NCBI GenBank assembly: GCA_945881775.1
Contig: CAMCVE010000006.1
Span: 1 to 64,000, forward strand
Length of the DNA: 64,000 nt
Source: Bacteriovorax stolpii
GTDB lineage: Bacteria; Bdellovibrionota; UBA2428
Reading direction: 5' to 3'
Shown: positions 19,096 through 28,474 of the stretch, in pieces
Layout: each line of letters starts with the position of its first letter
Numbering within the stretch: position 1 is the stretch's first letter
Notes under the pieces: model-generated
Told to the model about the DNA's origin: nothing
The model's database searches: none
Seen by the model: the letters and a program-made list of their open reading frames with translations, nothing else
Program-made: the position numbers and the translations under genes

Positions 19096-20358
19096 TTAGA
19101 AGCTAAGCGCACCCTTGAGCTCAAATCCCCAGGTCGCCTTGGGGTCGCTTCCGAAGGCCTTGCCTGGAACGAGTAAACCCAGAGCGTATTGCAATTTGAA
19201 ATTCTCATACCACTGGTGAGAAACAAAGACGTCAGTCTCAAAACCCAAACCACTTTCGCCGTTCGAGCCCTTCTTTCCGAGCGACGCGAAGCCAAAGTCC
19301 GAACCAAGGGTGAGTTGTGATCCCGCGAACTGGTAGGAGGCATTGATCTTGTTTACAAGCGCTCCCGCTCCCCCATCCCCAGCCACGTCGCTTCCAACGC
19401 CACGTCCGTTACGGAACTCCGTAGCGGCGGGGCTAGACCCAAGACTCTGGCGGAAGAGGAACATGAAAGGACGATAGTTCGGATTGAACTTGAATCCCGA
19501 ATTGCTCGATGCGGAAGCATAGGCAAAATCGTAGCCGAGACGGAAGTTTCCGAGTGTGCCGTCGACTTGCGCCAGGAAACCCGTGGAAGCATTGCGATCC
19601 TCTTCGGAAATGCTCACGAACTCGCCGCCCAACTGAAATTTGTTCCACGCCTTTTTGGCGAAGATCGACACGTCGTGGGAGCTGTTGAGGCCACCGACTT
19701 TTTGCGATCGGATGTTGCGAGAATAAAGAATCCCGACGTTGCTCGAGCCCTCAGCATTCGAGTAGTCGATGGCAAGTTCGTAGGTGTCGACATCGTCGAA
19801 ATCGCCATTGATGACCCCTTCGGCGCCCTTCTCGAATCCGAAACGAAGGCCCAGGCTCCCGAGCATGGCTTGGAAATCGGCGCGATCACGAATCGTCTTG
19901 AAGTCGTCGAAGGCGTCTTCGCCCGCATCATATAGAAGACCGAGTCCCCAGCTCTTAGGGATCCGACCGAAGCGGAAGAGGCCCCAGTCCGAGGCCCAAT
20001 TGAGATACAGCTGACTGACGATGAGCTGATCCTGCAAGGTCTGCTGTGAGGTGTTTGAGTCCAGCGGCGTCCCAAAAAAGGGAGGCACATCGTTGGCACC
20101 ATTCACGTTGTTGGCTTGTAGGAAATTAAGTTCGCTCTTGATTGTGAAGCGCTCGTCGATCAGCACGTCGGGACGCAGGAGAAAGCGCTGCTCGAGAAAA
20201 CTCGAAGTGTTGCCTGCGCCGGGTTTTTTGCCGTCGGCCAAGTCCGTATTCACGAGCATGTTGGTTCCGAAGCGGTAGTTTCCGCTCAGCGAGAAGCTGG
20301 CCGCAAACACGGGAAGCGTAAGAGAAAGGACTGAAGCAATGAGAGGGATTTTTGACAT
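19096..20358 (-). CDS. Predicted outer-membrane porin-like protein
   Basis: A 420-residue protein with signal peptide MSKIPLIASVLSLTLPVFA, followed by strand-like repeats (FSLSGNYRFGTNMLVN, FTIKSELNFLQANN, WGLFRFGRIPKSWGLGL). It ends in an outer-membrane signature with terminal aromatic residue (KATWGFELKGALSF). The RIPKSWGLGLLYDAGEDAFDD segment resembles the plug/eyelet region of large proteobacterial porins, but I cannot name a family. The start is ATG with AAAGG five bases upstream. It has its own promoter and terminator, so it is monocistronic. Confidence 0.78.
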   Translation of the reverse strand: MSKIPLIASVLSLTLPVFAASFSLSGNYRFGTNMLVNTDLADGKKPGAGNTSSFLEQRFLLRPDVLIDERFTIKSELNFLQANNVNGANDVPPFFGTPLDSNTSQQTLQDQLIVSQLYLNWASDWGLFRFGRIPKSWGLGLLYDAGEDAFDDFKTIRDRADFQAMLGSLGLRFGFEKGAEGVINGDFDDVDTYELAIDYSNAEGSSNVGILYSRNIRSQKVGGLNSSHDVSIFAKKAWNKFQLGGEFVSISEEDRNASTGFLAQVDGTLGNFRLGYDFAYASASSNSGFKFNPNYRPFMFLFRQSLGSSPAATEFRNGRGVGSDVAGDGGAGALVNKINASYQFAGSQLTLGSDFGFASLGKKGSNGESGLGFETDVFVSHQWYENFKLQYALGLLVPGKAFGSDPKATWGFELKGALSF

Positions 20359-20501
20359 AAGGCCTTTCGGAGAGGTCTCGAGGGGCTTCGAGCAAGAAAT
20401 TGTCTCGAGCTCTGACACGCAAACCGGGGGAGTGGTGTTACGCGCCAGAAGCTCGAGCCCTTTCGTTGAGAGGTTTCTTCTGACTTGACTCAACAGTCTC
20501 A

Positions 20502-20530
20502 GAATTAAAAGCACAATGCCCCCCTGTCAA
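20502..20530 (-). promoter_or_regulatory. Putative promoter of the porin-like gene
   Basis: Minus strand: perfect -35 TTGACA (20525-20530), 17-bp spacer, -10 TAATTC (20502-20507), about 145 bp before the start codon. The 275-bp divergent region also holds an inverted repeat TGACC..GGTCA at about 20530-20556, just upstream of the -35, which could bind a regulator. Confidence 0.5.
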
Positions 20531-20633
20531 TGACCCTATATCGTCACATATGGTCATTTGTGCGCTCCACATAATGCGCTGCACATTTTTGCTTTTTGGA
20601 ATTCGCGGGTTTCTGCAATAAAATCAAATTGTT

Positions 20634-22691
20634 GTGCGAAGCTCAGGAATAATCATATCCGCCTGCCTTGGAGCCCTCTTGGCGCTGTCTGCAGCTGCGG
20701 CCTTTTTCGTGTGGAGCGTCGACCGCGAATGGTCGGGCGTCTTGAAGGATCGAATCCTCGAGGAAAACAACCGTTCCTCAATTCGAGTCATGGTTCGCGA
20801 CACAGTAAGTGGCGAAAAGAAATGGATGGGGTCGATCTCCGCAGGGCGCTTGGAGGATCGCCAGCCCGTGGCACTCCCCGACGTACCCCCGCTCCTTCTG
20901 CAGTCGATTGTCACACTCGAAGATCCGCGCTTCTTGGGACACGGTGGTTTCGACACGGCCGGAATCCTGCGAGCGATGTTCACAAATCTCAAGATGCTAC
21001 GCTACGCACAGGGCGGAAGCACCATCACGCAGCAGCTCGTGAAGAACGTTTTCCTCAGCAACGAAAAGACTCTCCGCCGCAAACTCACAGAGCTGGTTCT
21101 CTCGGCGCTGGTCGAAAAAAACTTTTCCAAAGACGACATTCTCGTGGCCTATCTCAATGAAATTTATTTTGGCCAACTCGGCCCCGTCGAAGTTCATGGA
21201 GTTGCACGCGGTGCTGACTACTACTTCGGCAAGCCTCTCAAAGATCTCGAGCTCCACGAAATGGCGTTGCTCGCCGCACTCGTTAAAGGCCCGGGCTACT
21301 ACTCACCCTGGCGTCACGCCGAACGTGCGCTGACGCGCCGCAATTTTGTGCTCGGAAAGCTTTTCGAGAGTCAGATGATTCTGGAAAGTGAGTATCAAGA
21401 GGCGCTAAAAAAACCACTGCCCGTGCGCCGCAACCTTATCACACCTTTCCGCGCCCCCTACGTGATGGACGCCCTCCGCCAACGTCTACTTGAAGAAAAA
21501 GGTGAGAGCGCCCTTCTGTCGAGTGCTTTCGACGTAACGCTCTCGCTGGACCTCCAGCTGCAAGAGCAGGCCGAAAAAATCTTGCTTGAGATAAGCCAAA
21601 GCTGGGAACCCGAACAACAAGCCATTCTTTTTGCAGCACGCCCCAAGGATTGCCGCATTCTGGGCTACGTCGGCGGCACACACTATCAAGTCACACAACT
21701 CGACCACATTCGCCAAATCGAGAGACCGATTGGTTCGCTCGTTAAGCCTCTCCTGCTCAGCTCACTGCTGGATGGACCCGATTTGAATCTCGCCAGCACT
21801 TTCGATGATCAGCCTCTTGAATGGTCCTACGACAACAAGCGCGGCAAATGGTCTCCCTCGAACTTCGACAGAAAATTCCGCGGCAAAGTGCGCGTGCGCG
21901 AAATTCTCGAGACTTCACTTAACGTTCCCTTCGTGAGAATCTTTTTTGAACGCAACCCATCGGGTCTTCTTTGGGATGATCTCGACCCCTTGCGCGCCAT
22001 GGGCCTTAAAGCGCCCCAAGATCGCGCGCTGCCCGCAGCCCTTCTCGGCACGGTCGAACAAAGCCCTTGGCGTACGATGGAAGCCTATCTTCGACTTACT
22101 CGACGCGCGCTCGGTCTGGCTTCTAACGCCGCAGATCTTGACTGTCGCCTCGATTTTGAAGAACCGAATGCTCATCAGAACTCCGTGAGCGAAGCCGTTC
22201 CCTACGGACAAAATGGGGCACGCCTCTCGATCGCAGCACTCGAAGGAGCCCTTCGAAGAGGAACATCGATGGCATTAGGGTCGAAGCTTTCCGAGAAACA
22301 AACATGGGCAGGAAAGACGGGAACCAGCTCCGATCAGCGGGACTCATGGTACGCCCTCGTGTCGCCCGAAATTGTGATGATCGGGTGGGTGGGTCGTGAC
22401 GACAACAAGGAAACGCGTTTCACGGGAGCGACGGGCGCGTTGCCTCTGATCTCTGCCTGGGTGCGCTCGCGACTGAAAACTGCCGAACTCGCCGATGCCG
22501 AGTGGACCTGGCCAACCCCACAAGGCATGGAGTGGAAACTCATTGATCCCGCCGTGGGTTGCGAGCGGTCATCTTCGGGACTCTCCCAACCCCTTTCCAC
22601 GACGCCCCCGCCCGCAATTTTTGATCACGAGGGTCGCAAAGCGGTATGGGAAATCTTCAAAGCCGGAACACCGCTCGAGGCCTGCACATGA
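20634..22691 (+). CDS. Bifunctional class A penicillin-binding protein (transglycosylase/transpeptidase)
   Basis: A 685-residue inner-membrane protein with one N-terminal anchor (IIISACLGALLALSAAAAFF). The GT51 glycosyltransferase domain shows LEDPRFLGHGGFD (catalytic Glu), QGGSTITQQLVKN and KLTELVLSALVEK motifs. The transpeptidase has IGSLVKP (SxxK serine), a TSLN (SxN-like) element and WAGKTGTSSD (KTG). It polymerises and cross-links glycan strands in the periplasm. The layout is closest to the PBP1 group; whether it is the PBP1a, 1b or 1c functional equivalent is unclear. GTG start without an obvious ribosome-binding site. Confidence 0.92.
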   Translation: MRSSGIIISACLGALLALSAAAAFFVWSVDREWSGVLKDRILEENNRSSIRVMVRDTVSGEKKWMGSISAGRLEDRQPVALPDVPPLLLQSIVTLEDPRFLGHGGFDTAGILRAMFTNLKMLRYAQGGSTITQQLVKNVFLSNEKTLRRKLTELVLSALVEKNFSKDDILVAYLNEIYFGQLGPVEVHGVARGADYYFGKPLKDLELHEMALLAALVKGPGYYSPWRHAERALTRRNFVLGKLFESQMILESEYQEALKKPLPVRRNLITPFRAPYVMDALRQRLLEEKGESALLSSAFDVTLSLDLQLQEQAEKILLEISQSWEPEQQAILFAARPKDCRILGYVGGTHYQVTQLDHIRQIERPIGSLVKPLLLSSLLDGPDLNLASTFDDQPLEWSYDNKRGKWSPSNFDRKFRGKVRVREILETSLNVPFVRIFFERNPSGLLWDDLDPLRAMGLKAPQDRALPAALLGTVEQSPWRTMEAYLRLTRRALGLASNAADLDCRLDFEEPNAHQNSVSEAVPYGQNGARLSIAALEGALRRGTSMALGSKLSEKQTWAGKTGTSSDQRDSWYALVSPEIVMIGWVGRDDNKETRFTGATGALPLISAWVRSRLKTAELADAEWTWPTPQGMEWKLIDPAVGCERSSSGLSQPLSTTPPPAIFDHEGRKAVWEIFKAGTPLEACT

Positions 22692-23611
22692 AGACACTTT
22701 CGTTAAAGTCCCTTATGCTGAACAACGTGAAATTCCCTTCACCACGCGGCCTTCTCTGTTTTTCACTTTGTCTGACTGTTCTGCCCTTCTCGGCACGAGC
22801 CCAGGAGTCCTGGTCAGATAGCGTGCCTCGGGTGATGAAACTCACGCGAGCCTGTCCACTCAAAGTGCGGGACAAAAACGGCGAGTGGGCCAATTTCAAG
22901 GACTCTCTTCCTGCCGGCCGCAACGTCGTCGGGGCCATTAATCCACGTCGTCCGGACCTTGTATTCTTTCAACTCGCCCGTGACAGTCGCTTCATGTTTG
23001 CCGCCGCTCGCACCTGCTTTGAGGGCGAAGAGAACTGGAACGTTCTTCTCGAAGAAGAGAAGCAGGCCGGTTTCCGCGCACCCCGAGTTGCTCACGGCTA
23101 CATTTTCACCTCAGTCGACTGGCTTGTTGATAAGGCGAAAGTGAAACCCGACTCCATTGGCGGAACCACGACGGATCTTAAAACCAGAATCCGTGGAGCG
23201 TGTCTCGGAGGAGGCTTCGAGTCTCGCAAGTCTCACTGGTTCTATGGTGGCGCCGGTTGTTTTGGCCTGGGACGAGCCGAGTACCGCACCGCCAACATCG
23301 ATGCGTCTGCGTACGGAGACAGCGTCATGGCTTTCTACGGCTCTGGACGAGGCACGGCCTACTACGACTTTTTGAGCCTTCCCTACGCAGTTGGGGGTGA
23401 GCTTTACGCTGGATTCTCGAAAGCAAATTTCGAAACGCCTCTGGTCGGATTCACTGTTCAGCCGTCGTTCAACTTCACTTATGGCGCTGCTGCGAGTTGG
23501 CGTTTCTACTGGGAAAACGCAACGATCACGCCAAAGCTTGTGTTCAATAAGTTTCTTCCCTCGAACCTTGGCTTCGAAATTCAAATTGCCTATCTCTTCG
23601 GGGGTCGCTAG
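22688..23611 (+). CDS. Exported beta-rich protein coupled to the PBP gene
   Basis: A 307-residue protein whose ATG overlaps the PBP stop codon (ATGA), so the two are translationally coupled. The signal peptide ends at ARA-QE (about residue 38). The second half has repeated beta strands (GELYAGFSKANFETPLVG; PSFNFTYGAAASWRFYWENA) and ends in LGFEIQIAYLFGGR, like an eight-strand outer-membrane barrel. No family recognised. Coupling with a PBP suggests, but does not prove, a cell-wall-related role. Confidence 0.7.
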   Translation: MKTLSLKSLMLNNVKFPSPRGLLCFSLCLTVLPFSARAQESWSDSVPRVMKLTRACPLKVRDKNGEWANFKDSLPAGRNVVGAINPRRPDLVFFQLARDSRFMFAAARTCFEGEENWNVLLEEEKQAGFRAPRVAHGYIFTSVDWLVDKAKVKPDSIGGTTTDLKTRIRGACLGGGFESRKSHWFYGGAGCFGLGRAEYRTANIDASAYGDSVMAFYGSGRGTAYYDFLSLPYAVGGELYAGFSKANFETPLVGFTVQPSFNFTYGAAASWRFYWENATITPKLVFNKFLPSNLGFEIQIAYLFGGR

Positions 23612-23631
23612 CTGGGCCGGGGCTCGAACCA

Positions 23632-26600
23632 TTAAGCCTTTCGAAGTTCGAAGACGAAGGCCGCCTCGTCACCCACATCGCAGGCGATCGTCGTTGAGAG
23701 TGCGTGGTTTTCCATGAATTTTACTGCCAAGGTCTCTTCACTGACGAGACCCAACTTTTCGCTTTCTCGCCTCAAAACCTGAGCGAGTAAATCTCCCTGG
23801 AGGTGTTTCCATGAAACTTCAATTCGGTCCGCGAGATGGAGTTGCATCTCTTTGCGTCTTTGCTGGATACGGTTGATGAGCTCTCGCTGCATGCCCTCAA
23901 AAAGCAGCTCGTGATCGAGCGCGATGTCTATTTCGGCGACTAGCCCGTAACCTGCCAGCGCCGAGCGCCCGTCCTTGGCTTTACGGACGATTTCAACATC
24001 ATCCACACCACACTCGATACCCGCGACCAGAGCCGACTTCGTTTTCTCGAACGAAGCAATTTCCGCGTGGCCCCAGGCAAGGAGCTCCTTCTGAAGATCT
24101 TTCATTTTCGAGCCGGCCTTTTTGCCGAGTGTGCGGAAATTCGGTTTGACGCTTTCTTCGACGAGGTCCGAGGCCTTGTTCACCATTTCAAGAGATTTCA
24201 CGTTCACCTCTTGGCAAATGAGTGCCTCAACAGACTTGAGTTGCCGTTGTTGGACATCAGACAGCCCAGCAACCCGCAAAAGCCTGAGCGGCTGGCGGAG
24301 TCCAATTTTGACTTCACCGCGCAGGCTTCGACCCAGGAGAATCACCTTTTTGGCGAGATCTGTTTCAGACAGCGTCCGAAGTTCTCTTTCGTTCAAGGCG
24401 AGTTGGGCGGTGTTTCCATAATCCTTCTCATGAACGCTGAGGCGCTTGAGATCTGTGGCGAGCCCGTCGACGGAGACTCCCCTAAGGGCTGCGTGCATGG
24501 TTTCCGCAATGAAAGGCAGGCCCGGCGCCAGAAGAAGCGAGAGTCGGTCAAGAACCGTCCACAGGGTGGCGTAGGCCGCAAGCTTGTCGCTCGAATGAGT
24601 TGCGTCGTTCTCGCTCCAGAAACGGTCGCGGTTCAGGCGGATGTACCAGTTGGTGAGGTCGTCGACGAGTTGGATCTGGATCGGCGCGACCTCGTAGAGA
24701 CGGTAGGCCTCCATATTTGAGTGGATCTGGACTTCCGCCTCCTTAACACGCGCGAGGATCCATTGATCAAGGCGCGGACGATCCTTCTCGGCAGGAGCGC
24801 GACTGATATCTTCGGGTTTCCAACCATCGATGTTCGCATAGGACGCGAAGAAACTGTAGGCGTTCCAAAGAGGAATCATCACGGCGCGCATGAGCTCGAC
24901 GAGGCCGCGCTCGGAAAAGCGCAGCTCTTCGGCGCGCGTCGCGGGAGATTGCATGAGATAGAGCCTGAGCGCGTCTGCGCCGTATTTGGTGAAGATCTCG
25001 TTGGGGTCGGGATAGTTCTTCAGGCTCTTCGACATCTTCTTGCCGTCTTCGGCGAGAACCATACCGTTCACGATGCAGTTCTTGAAAGCAGGCTTGGCGA
25101 AAAGCGCCGTAGACAGAACAGTGAGCGTGTAGAACCAGCCCCGCGTTTGATCGAGACCTTCGGCGATAAAGTCTGCGGGAAAGGCTTTCTCAAAAGAGGC
25201 TTTGTTCTCGAAGGGATAATGTTCCTGAGCATAGGGCATCGATCCCGACTCGAACCAGCAGTCAAGAACTTCGGGCGTGCGGCGATAGCGCTTGCCGTCT
25301 TTTTCGATGACAATCTCATCGACGAAGTGCTTGTGCAAATCGGGCATCGACTTGCCGGCGTATTTTTCGAGCTCTTCGCGCGAGCCGATCACGATGCAAT
25401 CGTTCTGATCTTTTTCGTTCACCCAAACCGGGATCGGCGTTCCCCAGAAGCGGTTGCGTGACACGCACCAGTCGCGTGCGTTCTCGAGCCACTTTCCGAA
25501 GCGCCCCTGCTGAATGTGATCGGGGACCCAGTTGATCTGGTTGTTGTTGGCGAGCATCTGCTCTTTGTTTTTCTCGACGTTGACGTACCAGCTCGAAATC
25601 GCCTTGTAGACGAGAGGTTGATCCGAGCGATAGCAGAACGGATAGCTGTGCTGAAGAGTGTCTTGTTTCAGTAGTCGATGCGAATCCTTGAGGACTTTGA
25701 TGATCGCCTTATCTGCGTCTTTGACAAACAGGCCAACGATCTCCTTGAGTCGCTCGTCGCGAGCGACGTCCGACGTGAACTTACACTCGATGTCCGTGGG
25801 GTCCACACTCTGGATGCCCGCGGCAAGACAAGTGTAGTAGTCGTCTTCTCCGAAGGCTGGCGCCATGTGCACGAGGCCCGTGCCGTCCGTAGCAGTGACG
25901 AATTTAGAACCGTCGATGATGCGGAAGGCGTTCTGCTTAGAGCGGTCAGCGTCCTGGAAACTCGAGAAGAGAGGCTCGTAATGTTCTCCAACGAGTTCTT
26001 TCGCCGAGATGTCGCGAACTTTTTCCTTAAGGCCCGCACGCTCGGCAAGCGGGTTGGCGATCACAGCAAACTCGATTTCACCGATGGGCTTCTCGAGTTT
26101 GTAAATACCGTAGTCCACCACTGCGGTGTCCGCGTGCACGGCGACCGCGAGGTTTGAGGGAAGAGTCCATGGGGTCGTCGTCCAAACGGAGAGCGCCGTC
26201 TTCGTGAATTTTGCGCTCTTCAAAGGGAAGAGCACGGTGATTGCAGGGTCCTGCACGTCTTTGTAGTTGAGCGAAGCTTCAAAGTTCGAGAGCGCCGCCG
26301 TGAGGCGCCACGAGTAAGGAACGACTTTCTTGCCTTGGTAAACGAGGCCCTTGCGCCAAAGTTCAGCAAAAACCCACCACACAGATTCCATGAACTTCGG
26401 GTCCATGGTCTTGTAGTCGTTGTCCATGTCGACCCAACGGCCCATTCGTTCGACGACCTTGCGCCAGTCTTTTGTGTAACGAAGCACGATCTCGCGACAG
26501 GCTTCGTTGAATTTCGCGACGCCGTAGTCGAGGATGTCGAGCGAACCTTTGAGGTTGAGGGTCTTTTCCATTTCGAATTCGACAGGGAGTCCGTGACAAT

Positions 26601-26871
26601 CCCAACCAAAGCGACGTGGGACATGATAGCCGCGCATCGACCAGTAGCGCGGCACGAGGTCTTTCATTGTCCCACCGACAAGATGTCCGTAGTGAGGAAG
26701 TCCCGTCGCGAAAGGGGGGCCATCGTAGAAGAAGTACTGAGGCTTGGACTTTGAGGCCTCGAGAGAACGTCTGAAAATTCCGCCCAACTGCCAATAGCCC
26801 AAAACTTTCTCCTCGAAACTCGAGAAGGAATAATCGCCACCGTATTCAGGAAAAAATCTCGCCGAACTCAT
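23632..26871 (-). CDS. ileS: Isoleucyl-tRNA synthetase, IleS2 (eukaryote-like) type
   Basis: A 1079-residue class I synthetase that charges tRNA-Ile and edits Val. The signature around HIGH is PFATGLPHYGHLVGG and KMSKS is GKKMSKSLKNYPDP. The ATP-GLPHYGH form and the long C-terminal region without the CxxC zinc finger are features of the IleS2 clade, shared with eukaryotic cytosolic enzymes. Known IleS2 enzymes are much less sensitive to mupirocin than IleS1. The start overlaps the stop of the upstream Rsm22-like gene (ATGA). Confidence 0.96.
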   Translation of the reverse strand: MSSARFFPEYGGDYSFSSFEEKVLGYWQLGGIFRRSLEASKSKPQYFFYDGPPFATGLPHYGHLVGGTMKDLVPRYWSMRGYHVPRRFGWDCHGLPVEFEMEKTLNLKGSLDILDYGVAKFNEACREIVLRYTKDWRKVVERMGRWVDMDNDYKTMDPKFMESVWWVFAELWRKGLVYQGKKVVPYSWRLTAALSNFEASLNYKDVQDPAITVLFPLKSAKFTKTALSVWTTTPWTLPSNLAVAVHADTAVVDYGIYKLEKPIGEIEFAVIANPLAERAGLKEKVRDISAKELVGEHYEPLFSSFQDADRSKQNAFRIIDGSKFVTATDGTGLVHMAPAFGEDDYYTCLAAGIQSVDPTDIECKFTSDVARDERLKEIVGLFVKDADKAIIKVLKDSHRLLKQDTLQHSYPFCYRSDQPLVYKAISSWYVNVEKNKEQMLANNNQINWVPDHIQQGRFGKWLENARDWCVSRNRFWGTPIPVWVNEKDQNDCIVIGSREELEKYAGKSMPDLHKHFVDEIVIEKDGKRYRRTPEVLDCWFESGSMPYAQEHYPFENKASFEKAFPADFIAEGLDQTRGWFYTLTVLSTALFAKPAFKNCIVNGMVLAEDGKKMSKSLKNYPDPNEIFTKYGADALRLYLMQSPATRAEELRFSERGLVELMRAVMIPLWNAYSFFASYANIDGWKPEDISRAPAEKDRPRLDQWILARVKEAEVQIHSNMEAYRLYEVAPIQIQLVDDLTNWYIRLNRDRFWSENDATHSSDKLAAYATLWTVLDRLSLLLAPGLPFIAETMHAALRGVSVDGLATDLKRLSVHEKDYGNTAQLALNERELRTLSETDLAKKVILLGRSLRGEVKIGLRQPLRLLRVAGLSDVQQRQLKSVEALICQEVNVKSLEMVNKASDLVEESVKPNFRTLGKKAGSKMKDLQKELLAWGHAEIASFEKTKSALVAGIECGVDDVEIVRKAKDGRSALAGYGLVAEIDIALDHELLFEGMQRELINRIQQRRKEMQLHLADRIEVSWKHLQGDLLAQVLRRESEKLGLVSEETLAVKFMENHALSTTIACDVGDEAAFVFELRKA

Positions 26872-27878
26872 TTCAACTCACCCGCCACAATTTTCTTTTT
26901 TTCTTCGTCAAGCTTGAAGCTTGCTAGGGACATGGTCGGCGGATCAGAAAGCTTCTTGAAAAGTTTCTTATCCACACGCTGAGGAAGGATATACTCCTGC
27001 ACGCCCTCTCGTCCATGACAGCTTTGAAGTTTGAGATAGCCTTTGTAGGTCCGCGGAGTGCCAACAATGCGATGGGCCTCGGCATCCACGGACCCCGTTC
27101 GCGGTGTCTTGGCGAGGACAAGGACGCTGAAGGGCAAGGCTCGCAAGTCCACGCCCACCCGACGTGAAAACTCTCGCCAGAACCCGCTTTGATGAAATTC
27201 ACCCGGAGCTGTCGCAAAAAAATGGCACCAGTCCTGTTCGCGTTCAGGCTGAGTGATCATCCCGCAGGCCGCAGAATGCGGGCACGGACTCCAAAGATGA
27301 AATCCCCAATTCTTTCGAAGCAAGATGTTGCGGCATTCTGAAAGTTTGCGACTCGTGAGCCTTGATCCCGCCTCAACCCAAATCACAACCTCGGCTGTCC
27401 CGAGACGATCGAGGAGTCGACCCATTTCTCCGGGCGACATCTCGTTGAGCACGTGACTGAGCAAGACCCCCGACCCTGCATAACTGACACGATCGCGGTC
27501 GAGTGCTTCGGCATCATTCAGTCCGAGTGTTTTGAGTTTGCGCGCAGCATAAGCCCGAGCGAGCTGGGAGTGATCCCAAAGAAAGGACTTTTCGAGAAGT
27601 TGGCGCTCAAAGAGTCGCTCCGAGGCCACAGCAGAACCACATCCCCAATCAAACCAACTCTTCACTCCGAGACGACGTAGTTCGTCCTCGATCGGGTCCA
27701 AGACCGCGTCCCACTTGGCCGCGATCCTGCGAGCGAAGGTCTGGTCGTAGGCTTCCAAGTCGGCGTCGTCTTTCCAGTAAGCGGGAGCGGGCGTTGTTGA
27801 AGACTCACGCGCAAGAAAGACCGACCTGAGTCGCTCAAGACGCGCCCAAAGTTCGGGGGTGTCGTCGGGTTCAGACAT
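26868..27878 (-). CDS. Rsm22-like methyltransferase-fold protein
   Basis: A protein of about 336 residues of the Rsm22/METTL17 family. It has a SAM-binding Rossmann core (SWFDWGCGSAVASERL) followed by the family's cysteine-rich signature, CPHSAACGM and then DWCHFF, which in mitochondrial homologues coordinates an iron-sulfur cluster. Rsm22 proteins associate with the small ribosomal subunit. The start at 27878 (MSEPDDTPEL) was chosen over an upstream frame extension. It is coupled to ileS by an ATGA overlap and diverges from lspA. Confidence 0.82.
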   Translation of the reverse strand: MSEPDDTPELWARLERLRSVFLARESSTTPAPAYWKDDADLEAYDQTFARRIAAKWDAVLDPIEDELRRLGVKSWFDWGCGSAVASERLFERQLLEKSFLWDHSQLARAYAARKLKTLGLNDAEALDRDRVSYAGSGVLLSHVLNEMSPGEMGRLLDRLGTAEVVIWVEAGSRLTSRKLSECRNILLRKNWGFHLWSPCPHSAACGMITQPEREQDWCHFFATAPGEFHQSGFWREFSRRVGVDLRALPFSVLVLAKTPRTGSVDAEAHRIVGTPRTYKGYLKLQSCHGREGVQEYILPQRVDKKLFKKLSDPPTMSLASFKLDEEKKKIVAGELK

Positions 27879-27928
27879 CGTGTTTGGACCCCTTGCTCTC
27901 ATGGTCCCGAAAGAATACATTCATCGTG

Positions 27929-28474
27929 ATGTCCCGCATTTACGCCATTATTCTCTGCCTCGGAGCCTTTGTCATTTCCACGGACCAGTGGACAAAATAT
28001 TTGGCGCTTGAAAAGCTCCACTTCGAAGGTCAGTCCATTCCCTTTTGGAGCTGGTTTAGCTTCACGCTCGTCCACAACCACGGCGCTGCTTTCGGGATGC
28101 TTCGCAACTTGCCTGACAGCATTCGCGTGGCTTTCTTTCTCGTGATGCCACTCGCCGTCCTGGGCATTCTTTGGGGGTCGCTCGTTCGCCATTACAAACC
28201 CAATCAGCTCCTTGCTCCCCTTGCCATGGGTCTGGTTTTTGGTGGCGCCATCGGAAACCTGATCGATCGCATGCGCTTTGGCTACGTGATCGATTTTGTG
28301 GATTGGTTTTATCCCTCGAATGACGGAAGCTGCATTCCTCTGTTTTTCTACCAGCCGGGATCGGGCTGCCACTGGCCCGTCTTTAACATCGCTGACTCCG
28401 CAATTTCCATTGCGGTCGTTCTTTTGGCCGTTGATTCGTGGCGAAATCCTGTCACATCCCCCACGAAAACGTGA
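27929..28474 (+). CDS. lspA: Lipoprotein signal peptidase LspA
   Basis: A protein of about 181 residues with four membrane segments. Both catalytic aspartate motifs are present: GGAIGNLIDRMRFGYVIDFVD and PVFNIADSAISIAV. It cuts the signal peptide of diacylglyceryl-modified prolipoproteins in the inner membrane. The start at 27929 (MSRIYAIILCLG) fits the family; a GTG directly before it is an alternative. Its stop codon overlaps the start of the lgt-like gene (GTGA), so the two lipoprotein-processing steps are co-expressed. Confidence 0.95.
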   Translation: MSRIYAIILCLGAFVISTDQWTKYLALEKLHFEGQSIPFWSWFSFTLVHNHGAAFGMLRNLPDSIRVAFFLVMPLAVLGILWGSLVRHYKPNQLLAPLAMGLVFGGAIGNLIDRMRFGYVIDFVDWFYPSNDGSCIPLFFYQPGSGCHWPVFNIADSAISIAVVLLAVDSWRNPVTSPTKT

